DNA of 64,000 nt from Pirellulales bacterium. Lineage in GTDB: Bacteria > Planctomycetota > Planctomycetia > Pirellulales > JALHPA01. Under the pieces are notes generated by a model. The model did not search any database, was not told the DNA's origin, and saw only the letters and a program-made list of their open reading frames with translations. The stretch spans positions 186,001 to 250,000 of the forward strand of contig JANRLT010000007.1 in the NCBI GenBank assembly GCA_033762255.1. Reading direction: 5' to 3'. This document shows positions 7,816-15,065 of this stretch, in pieces (position 1 is the stretch's first letter; every line of letters begins with the position of its first letter). The position numbers were made by a program, and so were the translations under genes.

Positions 7816-9210
7816 TTACCTCGCCAGCGCTTGCAAGTACGGCACCGGGTTGCTTCCCAGCGCGTTCAGCACCGTGCCGCCGGCGGTAAAGCAGTGGGTC
7901 ACCCAGTCTGGCTGGCCGTATTTTTCCAGGGCTTTGCCCCCTTCGCCGCCGCCGACAAAGACCCGCACGCCGGCGTCCTTGAGCCTTTTGAGTTCGCTGA
8001 CAAACTTGCGCGTCCCCTCTTCAAAGCGGGGATCCTCAAACATCCCAAACACGCCATTATGAAACGCCACGGGGCTGTTCTCCTTGCCCAGGCGCGCCTG
8101 ATTCGCGGCCAAAAATTCGCCCACTTTTTCGCTAAAGAGCGCCGAGGATTTGGGCCCAATGTCAAATTGCTGTTCGCCGGGGCCGATGTTCTCGACCGCG
8201 CGGCCATCCTGCAGGATCGAATCGACCGGCAGCACAAAGGTGATCCCCTTGGCACGCCCCTCGGTCAGCATACGCTTGGCTTGCTCGACCCGTTCGACGG
8301 GAATAAAGTACGGCTGATCCGCATGGGCGGGGTCCTCCGCCACGCCAATGCTGACCGGCCGACCAGCCAGCTCGCCATCGGCCTTGCGCAGCGCCATGGC
8401 CAGCGACCCGGCGGCAAACACCCATTTGATGGTTCCCCGGTCGATCATCGCCTGCAGATCGTCCAGCTTGTCGATCTTTAATCCGCTAAAGACGACCAAC
8501 TCCGCCAGTAGGCACTGCTGCATCGGCCCGTCAAACTCGCTTGCCACATAGCTCCCCAGGGCCACGCGGTCCATCGCCGCGGGCAGAATGGTGCTGCTGG
8601 TGTCCAGGCTGCCAGCGGAGAGTGCCTCGTTAACATACACCCGCGCGATCTTTTCCGCGACTTCGTTGGCCACCTTGGCCAGGGCCGGGGCCAGCTTTTC
8701 GGCGTCTTCCGCCGTGGCGTCCCACAGCACACGCTCGATCTTGTATTTACGCGAATTCTCCAAAACCAATATACTTCCCGGAGCCGCCACGGCAATCGTC
8801 GCCGTCACCGCCGGTAAGACCGTTTGCGTTGCTTCGTCCCACCAATCGCTGATCAACGTCACCTCGCAGTTCAGCAGTTCGCCCAGGCGTTTGGCCACGT
8901 CCTTGAGCGAGCCTTCAGGCTTGCGGCCGATATGGCCCATGATGATTTGCTTCCAGCCGCGGCTTTGGCCAAATTTGAGCGTCTCGACCATGCTGCGGAG
9001 CCGTTCGTCCCCCTCGCCGATGATCTTGCCCGGTTTGGCGTCAACATCCCCGCGGACCAGGACCGGCGTCCCGCTGGGAACATCGGCCAAACTGGCCAAC
9101 CGCGGAATCGCGGCCAAATACTCGCCCAAGGCGCGCTTGGGCGTGTCGGGATTGGCATTGAGCAGGGTGAGGATGAGGTTTTTGGCCTGGGAGGTGGAGA
9201 GTGTTGGCAT
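7816..9210 (-). CDS. Divergent phosphoglycerate kinase homologue
   Basis: The 464-residue product aligns to phosphoglycerate kinase along its length: LVRGDVDAKPG (51-61) for the VRVDFNVP block, GHIGRK (92-97) for HLGRP, VLENSRKY (149-156), KIDKLDD for the KVSDKI nucleotide block, FHNGVFGMFE, VGGGEGGKALEKYG, and TAGGTVLNALG near the C-terminus. It is about 65 residues longer than normal, with some 45 extra at the N-terminus. The block VNDAFGTAHRAHAST is here VNEALSAGSLDTSST (193-207), so the conserved His-Arg-x-His of the basic phosphoglycerate site is lost. It may be a second, specialised kinase or have altered activity. It is monocistronic, with no clear ribosome binding site before ATG 9210. 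Confidence 0.82.
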   Translation of the reverse strand: MPTLSTSQAKNLILTLLNANPDTPKRALGEYLAAIPRLASLADVPSGTPVLVRGDVDAKPGKIIGEGDERLRSMVETLKFGQSRGWKQIIMGHIGRKPEGSLKDVAKRLGELLNCEVTLISDWWDEATQTVLPAVTATIAVAAPGSILVLENSRKYKIERVLWDATAEDAEKLAPALAKVANEVAEKIARVYVNEALSAGSLDTSSTILPAAMDRVALGSYVASEFDGPMQQCLLAELVVFSGLKIDKLDDLQAMIDRGTIKWVFAAGSLAMALRKADGELAGRPVSIGVAEDPAHADQPYFIPVERVEQAKRMLTEGRAKGITFVLPVDSILQDGRAVENIGPGEQQFDIGPKSSALFSEKVGEFLAANQARLGKENSPVAFHNGVFGMFEDPRFEEGTRKFVSELKRLKDAGVRVFVGGGEGGKALEKYGQPDWVTHCFTAGGTVLNALGSNPVPYLQALAR

Positions 9211-9468
9211 GATGGTAAATGACCGTTACGGGAAAATATGTGGGGAAATAGACTGTAAATTTAGCAAATCCGCTGGCCTCTTGGCAGGGGCGGGGTGGGT
9301 TGAAAATGTGACTGCTGTTTCATCCCGATATATTCTTTTCATTCCGCGATGATTTTTGCTATTTCTAGGACGGGTCAAGGCAATATGGGACTATTCCGGG
9401 TGAAAGATAGTTGTTTATTAAGGTTTAAGGGGAGTTGCTGCTGTGTGATCGAACGGCGGTTGGTTATC

Positions 9469-9568
9469 GTGGGCCAAAGGCCCAACCCATCCCAGCCTAG
9501 GGCAAGCGCAGCGTCGCCCTAGGATAATGGAAATGTAATAAATGGCAGGGCCAACGGCCCGATTCATC
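9469..9568. repeat. 100-bp dispersed repeat, copy 1
   Basis: This stretch starts GTGGGCCAAAGGCCC and ends GGCCAACGGCCCGATTCATC. It is near-identical to 59201-59299, including the central CCTAGGGCAAGCGCAGCG and GTCGCCCTAGG, which can pair as a hairpin (CCTAGGGC/GCCCTAGG). The two copies differ mainly in the A/G-rich spacer after GGATAATGGAAA. It is intergenic and non-coding. Confidence 0.9.
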
Positions 9569-9639
9569 TAGGTTGTTTTAGGTAAACACCACAACGCTGA
9601 GCATGGATCAGAGTAAATGGGTAAACGCTTAAACTCCCC

Positions 9640-9700
9640 GCCCCCATCCGCTGCCCTGCTTAATACCGTTCCTGCGGTGATTTCCTCGATTAAAACTACA
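9640..9700 (-). pseudogene. Short relic similar to the rhamnulokinase C-terminus
   Basis: Sixteen bases (GCGGTGATTTCCTCGA, 9674-9689) are identical to 12411-12426 in the rhamnulokinase gene. In the same frame the minus strand reads GVVLIEEITAG against RSFLVEEITAG in RhaB. A stop codon lies just upstream in frame, and homology fades on both sides. It looks like the remnant of a duplicated rhaB-type gene; chance conservation is less likely but not excluded. Confidence 0.4.
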
Positions 9701-9798
9701 CCGCGTAAGAATCAGTCAATCCCACCTGTGAAATCATTTCGCGCTAGCTAATCAATTCGTGATGGTGAATGCAAGGCAACTTCTAGTGTATTAAGAAT

Positions 9799-9827
9799 TT
9801 GACAGGGTAAGATTGTGCGGATATTTT
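9799..9827 (+). promoter_or_regulatory. Promoter-like TTGACA-17-TATTTT
   Basis: TTGACA at 9799-9804 and TATTTT at 9822-9827 are separated by exactly 17 bases and lie 52 bp before the ATG of the small membrane-protein gene at 9879. The same arrangement with similar spacer sequence precedes the next gene (10178-10206). Confidence 0.6.
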
Positions 9828-9878
9828 CAAAGTACGCAGATCACATAATGATTAGTTAATTGGCGAGGGGGTGATCAT

Positions 9879-10139
9879 ATGCCGCACGAGTGGTTTGAAG
9901 ACGTAGTAAAGGGCGTGGGCGACGCCATTCCCGACGCGACTCGGGATTGGCGACCAGCCAACGCGATTGGCCTTGTATTCGCATTCTTCGCCGCTATCGG
10001 CGTGTTCTGGATGATGTTGACCATTTGCAGCGGCGAACAGATGCAGCCGGGTGGGTGGTGGGTCTGCGGCGTGTTGACTGCGGTCGGACTGGTCGGTGCC
10101 GCGATCTGCTTCTGGCTCGGCAGCGGCTCCGCGGAGTAA
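9879..10139 (+). CDS. Small two-helix membrane protein, first of a pair
   Basis: The 86-residue product starts MPHEWFEDVVKGVGDA and has two hydrophobic segments, about residues 28-50 and 60-82, linked by a short loop with CSGEQMQPGG. The ribosome binding site GAGGGGG lies seven bases before ATG 9879. No family is recognised. Its promoter and leader resemble those of the next gene at 10266, which encodes another two-helix membrane protein, so the two probably arose by duplication or are co-regulated. Confidence 0.65.
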   Translation: MPHEWFEDVVKGVGDAIPDATRDWRPANAIGLVFAFFAAIGVFWMMLTICSGEQMQPGGWWVCGVLTAVGLVGAAICFWLGSGSAE

Positions 10140-10177
10140 AGGCATAGCGAAGTAGGCGTCGTTAGAGCATTTAGAAA

Positions 10178-10206
10178 TTGACATCGTGCGACCGTGCGGC
10201 TATTTT
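10178..10206 (+). promoter_or_regulatory. Promoter-like TTGACA-17-TATTTT, second copy
   Basis: TTGACA at 10178-10183 and TATTTT at 10201-10206 with a 17-base spacer. The spacer end GTGCGG and the following TTCAAAGTA match the copy at 9799-9827, so this is a duplicated promoter block. Confidence 0.6.
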
Positions 10207-10265
10207 CAAAGTATTAACAACACATATTTATTGGTTCAGTGGCAGCAGGGTGGGACCTCGCGATA

Positions 10266-10502
10266 ATGTCTCAGCGCGACCATATAATCGGGGCCGCATT
10301 GTTGTCTCTGACGCTGGGCGTAGCGGCCACCACGTTGCTTATGTGGGCTGATGCTGTGACTACGGCGGTCGGGCTTGCCATTGGGTTCGTCCCGGTGTTC
10401 GTGGTATCTCACTGGGCTGCTGAACTGCTCGGCACGGCATGGGATCGGCGGGGAGCACAGCAAGACGCTGAAAAAGACAGGGCGTCAGACAGCGGGATAT
10501 GA
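10266..10502 (+). CDS. Small two-helix membrane protein, second of a pair
   Basis: The 78-residue product starts MSQRDHIIGAALLSL and has two hydrophobic segments, about residues 7-30 and 35-58, followed by a charged tail (DRRGAQQDAEKDRASD). I chose ATG 10266 because a GGTGGG element precedes it and the leader then aligns with that of the gene at 9879; a GTG at 10239 is the alternative. Function is unknown. The partner at 9879 has the same size and topology but little residue identity. Confidence 0.55.
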   Translation: MSQRDHIIGAALLSLTLGVAATTLLMWADAVTTAVGLAIGFVPVFVVSHWAAELLGTAWDRRGAQQDAEKDRASDSGI

Positions 10503-10971
10503 TGTGTTTTCTTGACCACTGCTCACCGGTGCCCCGCCACTGCTGAGCTGAGTCGTTTATTTAGCTACCGGGTACCCCCGGTTAGTGCCCACGTGTCTAT
10601 CGGATACCTCAGGAACTTGTTTCTGAGCCGCGCAGCGGACGGAAGCAGTTTTTCGAATATTTCCGCTCTATCCTGTGGGCTTCTTGTGCTGCGCACACCG
10701 GAACAAGTTCCGGTGCCAACCGCGGACTACCGGTTAGTAATTTACCTGAAAAGTATTGTCTGCCAGGGAAAGGGACAGTACTAGGATTAAACCTAAAGAC
10801 AACTCGACAAAGCCCCTTTGGCGTAGAGGTTTTAGGGCAAAACCCCGCTTATTTAGCATTTTGTATCAGCCCTGTAACATTTTCCACCGGTTTTCGCTTG
10901 ATCGGATGCGGTCGTGATTCAACGGTCACGCAACTCACCCCACCCATTTTTGAAGGAAAACACGGTGACCC
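10503..10971. other. Gene-free region containing a direct repeat
   Basis: The first 160-bp direct repeat copy (10566-10726) fills the middle. The rest is the upstream region of the secreted-protein gene at 10972. I see no convincing coding frame. Confidence 0.5.
10566..10726. repeat. 160-bp direct repeat, left copy
   Basis: The block from TACCGGGTACCC to CCGGAACAAGTTCCGGTGCC is repeated at 11989-12150 in the same orientation with few differences. It contains internal palindromes (GGAACTTGT/ACAAGTTCC). The two copies bracket the gene at 10972-11808. Confidence 0.92.
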
Positions 10972-11808
10972 ATGAAAAAGGCTTCCCTACTTTTGGCTAT
11001 TCTAACGCTTGTTGCCAGTCCTGCTTGGGCAGGCAATCATAACAATAATAAGCAGCAAAATTCCTCCCCCAAGTTCGCCAAGCAGCAACAGTTTCAGTCG
11101 TCGCCTAAGTTCCAAGCCCTGCTGGGTGGCGGCCACGGTTCGTCATCACACAATCACGCGTCGAATAAGAAGCCGCTGCTGGCCCAGGGGATCACGACAA
11201 AGAACTTGCTGTCGAATCGGCCTTTCAATTTACCGCACGGTTCGGCTGGGTTGGGAAAACAGATACCGCCGAAAAATGCGAAACCGTTTTCGACGCACTT
11301 AAATCCCCAACCACTGCAATCGCAGGGGATCACGCTGCAAAACCTGAAGCCGAATCGGCCAAACATGCTCAAAGGTACCGAAGGCCCCAACAATACATTG
11401 CCGGTCGTCGTCTCGAATCCCGTCGCCGCCAAGCCAGGTTACGTTTGGACCGGCAATCATTGGGTTCGGGCTAAGGCCCCCGCCGGCGGGGCCGGAAACG
11501 GCAACGCGCCGCAGGTTGATCCGTTGTCGAACTTCACGACGATGGCCAATAATCCTCCGCCGAGAATCCGCGTCCCCGTCCAAGACCCACCAAAGCCCGG
11601 CCGGCCCATGGGTGGTCGTCCCCAGCATGGCACGAGCGCCAACGGCGGCCTCACGGTCAACTGGCAACCTGGCTCGCAACGGCCCGCCGATGTGGTCGGC
11701 GTCGGCGCTAGCCCGATCGATCAGTTCTTCTCTGCCGTTGGCGGTTCCCTCGGTAGCGACTTCAAACCAGGCAAACTCACCCGCCCAACGGTCGTCGACC
11801 ATCGCTAG
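10972..11808 (+). CDS. Secreted low-complexity protein with internal repeats
   Basis: The 278-residue product has a clear signal peptide (MKKASLLLAILTLVASPAWA, cleaved after residue 20). The mature part is rich in Asn, Gln, Pro and Ser. Two related segments carry QGITTKNLLSNRPFNL and QGITLQNLKPNRPNML, each followed by a Gly-rich stretch, so part of the gene arose by internal duplication. A later GYVWTGNHWVRA resembles the short 'GYxWxxGHW' motif of some secreted repeat proteins. No enzyme motif is present. It is flanked by 160-bp direct repeats and followed by a strong hairpin. Confidence 0.7.
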   Translation: MKKASLLLAILTLVASPAWAGNHNNNKQQNSSPKFAKQQQFQSSPKFQALLGGGHGSSSHNHASNKKPLLAQGITTKNLLSNRPFNLPHGSAGLGKQIPPKNAKPFSTHLNPQPLQSQGITLQNLKPNRPNMLKGTEGPNNTLPVVVSNPVAAKPGYVWTGNHWVRAKAPAGGAGNGNAPQVDPLSNFTTMANNPPPRIRVPVQDPPKPGRPMGGRPQHGTSANGGLTVNWQPGSQRPADVVGVGASPIDQFFSAVGGSLGSDFKPGKLTRPTVVDHR

Positions 11809-11897
11809 GCCGGTTGGTTTATCACTAATAGGAAGTCCCCTGTAAGGCGGAGTTTGGGAAGACACCAAAAATCGTTCGCCTTGCGGGAGAAGCGCGA

Positions 11898-11925
11898 GCG
11901 GCCCAGGAAAGATTTCCTGGGCCGC
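11898..11925 (+). terminator. Perfect 12-bp stem, terminator-like hairpin
   Basis: GCGGCCCAGGAA, a loop AGAT, and TTCCTGGGCCGC form a perfect stem about 90 bp after the stop of the secreted-protein gene. The T-run that normally follows is weak, so termination strength is uncertain. Confidence 0.6.
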
Positions 11926-11988
11926 GTTGCTTCATGAGGCATTTATAAAGCATGATAACATGGGAATTTAACATCTTTTGGCGCCGCT

Positions 11989-12150
11989 TACCGGGTACCC
12001 CTGGTTAGCGCCCACGTGTCTATCGGATACCTCAGGAACTTGTTCCTGAGCAGCGCAGCGGACGGAAGCAGTTTTTCAAATATTTTCGCTCTATCCTGTG
12101 GGCTTCTTGTGCTGCGCACACCGGAACAAGTTCCGATGCCACCCGCGACG
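11989..12150. repeat. 160-bp direct repeat, right copy
   Basis: This copy matches 10566-10726 from TACCGGGTACCC onwards in direct orientation, with scattered substitutions such as GAGCAGC for GAGCCGC. It is followed at once by the palindromic repeat cluster at 12165. Confidence 0.92.
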
Positions 12151-12164
12151 GAATAAGTTCCACA

Positions 12165-12277
12165 CAACCGCGTTGCGGTACTCCCTGGGTAACCGCTGCG
12201 CGGTAACCCAGGGCTAAGTTTCTTAACCGCGTTGCGGATGATTCCCTCACCCCGGCCCTCTCCCAAAGGGAGAGAGG
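12165..12277. repeat. Compound palindromic repeat, copy 1
   Basis: Three hairpins follow one another: CAACCGCGTTGCGGT; CCCTGGGTAACCGC with GCGGTAACCCAGGG (12183-12213); and CCGGCCCTCTCCC with GGGAGAGAGG. The same order occurs at 55698-55828. It lies between the 160-bp repeat and the 3' end of rhaB. Confidence 0.85.
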
Positions 12278-12343
12278 ATACCGCAACGCGGTTCTCAATC
12301 AGCCCAGCGGTTGAATCGTAGCGAACAACCCTGCCCACCCCCC

Positions 12344-13867
12344 CTATTTCCACTTCGCAAACCGCTCCGCTGCCCCGTTCCATTCCGCCGGGGTGCCCAG
12401 TCCCGGTCCCGCGGTGATTTCCTCGACCAAAAAACTCCGCCGCACGATTTGCCGCGCCTCGGTAATACTGCCAACTTCCCCCAGGGCGATCAATTGCATC
12501 AGCACGTTGCCGATGGCCGTCCCTTCGACCGGCCCGGCGATCACCCGCGCGCCGGTCGCGGCCGCAGTCATTTGATTGAGCAGCGCATTATTGCTGCCTC
12601 CCCCCACAATATGAATCGTCCGGATCGGTCCCCCGGTCAGCTCCCGCAACCAGCCAAGCACTTGCCGATATCGCAGCGCCAGACTCTCGAGCGCGGTGCG
12701 AATGATCTGGCCCGGCGTGGCGGGAACCGGCTGATTGGTCCGGCGACAAAAATCCTGAATGGCGGCGGGCATATTGGCCGGCGCCAAAAAGACCGGATCA
12801 TCCGGATTGATTAGCGAGCGAAGCGGCTCGGCCTGGGCGGCCAGCGCGGCCAGCTCCGACCAATCGTGATCTTCCCCCGCGGCGCGCCAGATACGGCGGC
12901 ATTCCTGGACCAGCCACAGACCCGCGATATTTTTAAGAAGTCGGGTCGTCTGGCCGACGCCCCCTTCGTTGGTAAAGTTGCATTGCAGCGAACGCTCAGT
13001 GATGATCGGTTGGGGGACTTCCACGCCCATGAGCGACCAGGTGCCGGAACTGATATAGCACCAATCCAGCCCGGGACCGCTATTGGCGGGATCTGCCGCG
13101 CTGGCTGATCCATCCACCGGCACCGCCAGGACGGCGCTCGCGGTGTCATGTGTGCCAGGGGCGATAACCTGGACATTGCCTAGCCCCGTGGAGTCGCGCA
13201 CCGCGGGTAATAACGTCCCCAGCACCGTCCCCGGTTGAATCAGCTCGCCTAGCATTTGCGTGGGAATATTGAGCCGCTGCAATAAATCCACGGCCCAACC
13301 GCGCGTGCGGGGGTTGAGCATTTGCGTGGTGGTGGCGTTGGTGTATTCGTTGGCCAGTTGTCCGCTCAATAGCCAGTGAAACAGGTCCGGCATCATCAGG
13401 AATGTCTGGGCCGCGGCTAAGACCGGGGAGTCGGCCACACGCATCGCCAGCAGTTGATACAGCGTATTAATGGGCATGAATTGCACGCCCGTGGCGGCAA
13501 AGATTTCTGCTCGGGGGACGATCGACTCCGCCAGTTCCAGCATGCCCGTGGTTCGGGGGTCGCGGTAATGGACGGGGTTGGACAAAATCTCGCCATTGCG
13601 GCCGAGCAGGGCAAAGTCCACGCCCCAGGTATCAACGCCGACCGAGCGGATTTGATCGGTGTAATTGGTGTGCGCGACTTTTAAGCCATTTTGCAGTTGG
13701 GTCCAGAGTTGCAAATAATCCCAATACATCCGCCCGGCGGCCAGGGTCGGCCCATTGTCAAAGCGGTACAGTTCGGCCAGTTCCAGCCGTTGGCCGTCAA
13801 AGCTGCCCGCGACGTGCCGCCCACTGGAGGCTCCCAAATCGATAGCCAGACAAACCGCGTACGACAT
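12344..13867 (-). CDS. rhaB: Rhamnulokinase (FGGY family)
   Basis: This cytosolic kinase phosphorylates L-rhamnulose at O-1 in rhamnose catabolism. The 507-residue product shows the FGGY-kinase ATP motif DLGASSGRHVAG near the N-terminus, the RhaB-like VDTWGVDFALL, APGTHDTASAVLAVP with the catalytic Asp, SSGTWSLMGVE, and a C-terminal IHIVGGGSNNALLNQ. Length and motifs fit RhaB (about 490 residues). No rhamnose isomerase or aldolase gene is adjacent, so the pathway is scattered. A stretch resembling its 3' end survives near 9640-9700. The start at 13867 (MSYAVCLAIDLG) is fixed by the ATP motif. Confidence 0.94.
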   Translation of the reverse strand: MSYAVCLAIDLGASSGRHVAGSFDGQRLELAELYRFDNGPTLAAGRMYWDYLQLWTQLQNGLKVAHTNYTDQIRSVGVDTWGVDFALLGRNGEILSNPVHYRDPRTTGMLELAESIVPRAEIFAATGVQFMPINTLYQLLAMRVADSPVLAAAQTFLMMPDLFHWLLSGQLANEYTNATTTQMLNPRTRGWAVDLLQRLNIPTQMLGELIQPGTVLGTLLPAVRDSTGLGNVQVIAPGTHDTASAVLAVPVDGSASAADPANSGPGLDWCYISSGTWSLMGVEVPQPIITERSLQCNFTNEGGVGQTTRLLKNIAGLWLVQECRRIWRAAGEDHDWSELAALAAQAEPLRSLINPDDPVFLAPANMPAAIQDFCRRTNQPVPATPGQIIRTALESLALRYRQVLGWLRELTGGPIRTIHIVGGGSNNALLNQMTAAATGARVIAGPVEGTAIGNVLMQLIALGEVGSITEARQIVRRSFLVEEITAGPGLGTPAEWNGAAERFAKWK

Positions 13868-14180
13868 AAGAAAAGCTCCGCCAAATTGGGATTTGGACCT
13901 TGCCGAGAATCTGGCAGGGTTGATAGAGCTTCAAAATAGCGAATTTAGGCTTTGAAACAAGGATCTGGCAGAATGGCAAAATAATTAGCGTAAGACTAAG
14001 TCAATAATAGAGTTAAACGCAAAGTCCATGTTATGCATAGCCTTTTCCCCGCGCGTTACAATCGTTATCCCTGATGTTACAGGTCAAACCTTGCCGATAA
14101 TCCTATCGTACCGATCATTGTTGACTATGTTTATGAAATAAGTAATATTAGGCATTCCATTCCTGTGTTTGTGGTGCCCT
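13868..14180. other. Divergent promoter region between rhaB and cysH
   Basis: The region is AT-richer than its flanks and must hold both promoters. I could not assign unambiguous -35/-10 pairs and see no riboswitch-like structure. Confidence 0.4.
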
Positions 14181-14966
14181 ATGATAGCCCCCGCCCTTCC
14201 TGGTTTGTTCCAAGTGTTGGAAACTCCCTCGCCCGTCGCCGTTCGTCCCGAATTACCGTCGCTCCCCCCCGCTGATTTTTTGGACGAATTGCGGGGGCAG
14301 AGCGAACGCCTGGAATCCGCCACCCCGCTAGAAATCCTGGATTGGGCGGTGCAAACCTACTACCCCAAGCTGACAATGGCGACCGCCTTTGGTCCCGAGG
14401 GGTGCGTGATCTTGTGGATGCTGTCCCGGATCAATAAAGACGTGCATGTTTTTAACCTGGACACGGGCTATCAATTTGCCGAAACGCTAAAGCTGCGGGA
14501 TGAAATCGCCCAAAAGTACGGGATCGAAGTGGAATTGACCCAGCCGGAAACCACCGTCGCCCAGTATGAGGCATTGCATGGCGGACCGATTTATAAGACC
14601 AATCCCGATCAGTGCTGTTTCGACAGAAAGATCAGCGTACTAAAGCGCAAGGCCAGCCAGGGTTGGACCGCCTGGATGAGCGGCATCCGCCGGGACCAAA
14701 GCCCCGACCGGGCCAAGGCGGCGATCGTGGGTTGGGACAAAAAGTTTGGCCTAGTCAAGATCAGCCCGTTGGCCAACGCGACCAAGAAGGACATTTGGAA
14801 GTGGATCACGGAAAATAAGATCCCCTACAATCCGCTACACGACCAGGGTTATACCAGCATCGGCTGCTGGCCCTGCACGCGGTCAGTCATGGATGGCGAG
14901 GACGAACGCGCGGGGCGCTGGAGCGGCTTTGCCAAAAAAGAGTGCGGCCTGCATACCGCGGAATGA
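14181..14966 (+). CDS. cysH: Phosphoadenylyl/adenylyl-sulfate reductase (assimilatory)
   Basis: The enzyme reduces activated sulfate (APS or PAPS) to sulfite. In the 261-residue product, Cys145-Cys146 (NPDQCCFDRK) and Cys229/Cys232 (GCWPCTR) are the four ligands of a [4Fe-4S] cluster; the cluster marks the APS-using subtype found in many bacteria. The catalytic Cys255 is in ECGLH at the C-terminus. The PP-loop-like region is TMATAFGPEGCVILWML. I start it at ATG 14181; the reading frame extends to a TTG at 14169. No other sulfur genes are adjacent. A bidirectional hairpin follows at 14993. Confidence 0.94.
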   Translation: MIAPALPGLFQVLETPSPVAVRPELPSLPPADFLDELRGQSERLESATPLEILDWAVQTYYPKLTMATAFGPEGCVILWMLSRINKDVHVFNLDTGYQFAETLKLRDEIAQKYGIEVELTQPETTVAQYEALHGGPIYKTNPDQCCFDRKISVLKRKASQGWTAWMSGIRRDQSPDRAKAAIVGWDKKFGLVKISPLANATKKDIWKWITENKIPYNPLHDQGYTSIGCWPCTRSVMDGEDERAGRWSGFAKKECGLHTAE

Positions 14967-14992
14967 CTCTACATTGAATCACTTTATAAAAA

Positions 14993-15023
14993 AATCCCGG
15001 GACGAACGGCTCGCCTCGGGATT
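14993..15023. terminator. Bidirectional terminator between convergent genes
   Basis: AATCCCGGGACGA and TCGCCTCGGGATT pair as a hairpin with a five-base loop and a few mismatches. An A-run before it gives a U-run for the minus-strand transcript, so it probably ends the 15066-17447 gene and also cysH. Confidence 0.7.
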
Positions 15024-15065
15024 CTTATTGAATGTGATCATTTTCTATAATCAAGCCGCGCTTGC

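Larger units (their letters stand above)
9211..9878. other. Gene-free region with repeats and a gene relic
   Basis: No credible reading frame is present. It holds a dispersed repeat (9469-9568), a short stretch matching the 3' end of rhaB (about 9640-9700) and the promoter of the small gene at 9879. Confidence 0.6.

Noticed and set aside
7831-8481. Plus-strand frame opposite the phosphoglycerate kinase homologue
   Set aside because: Shadow frame of a gene with several conserved kinase blocks; no motif of its own.
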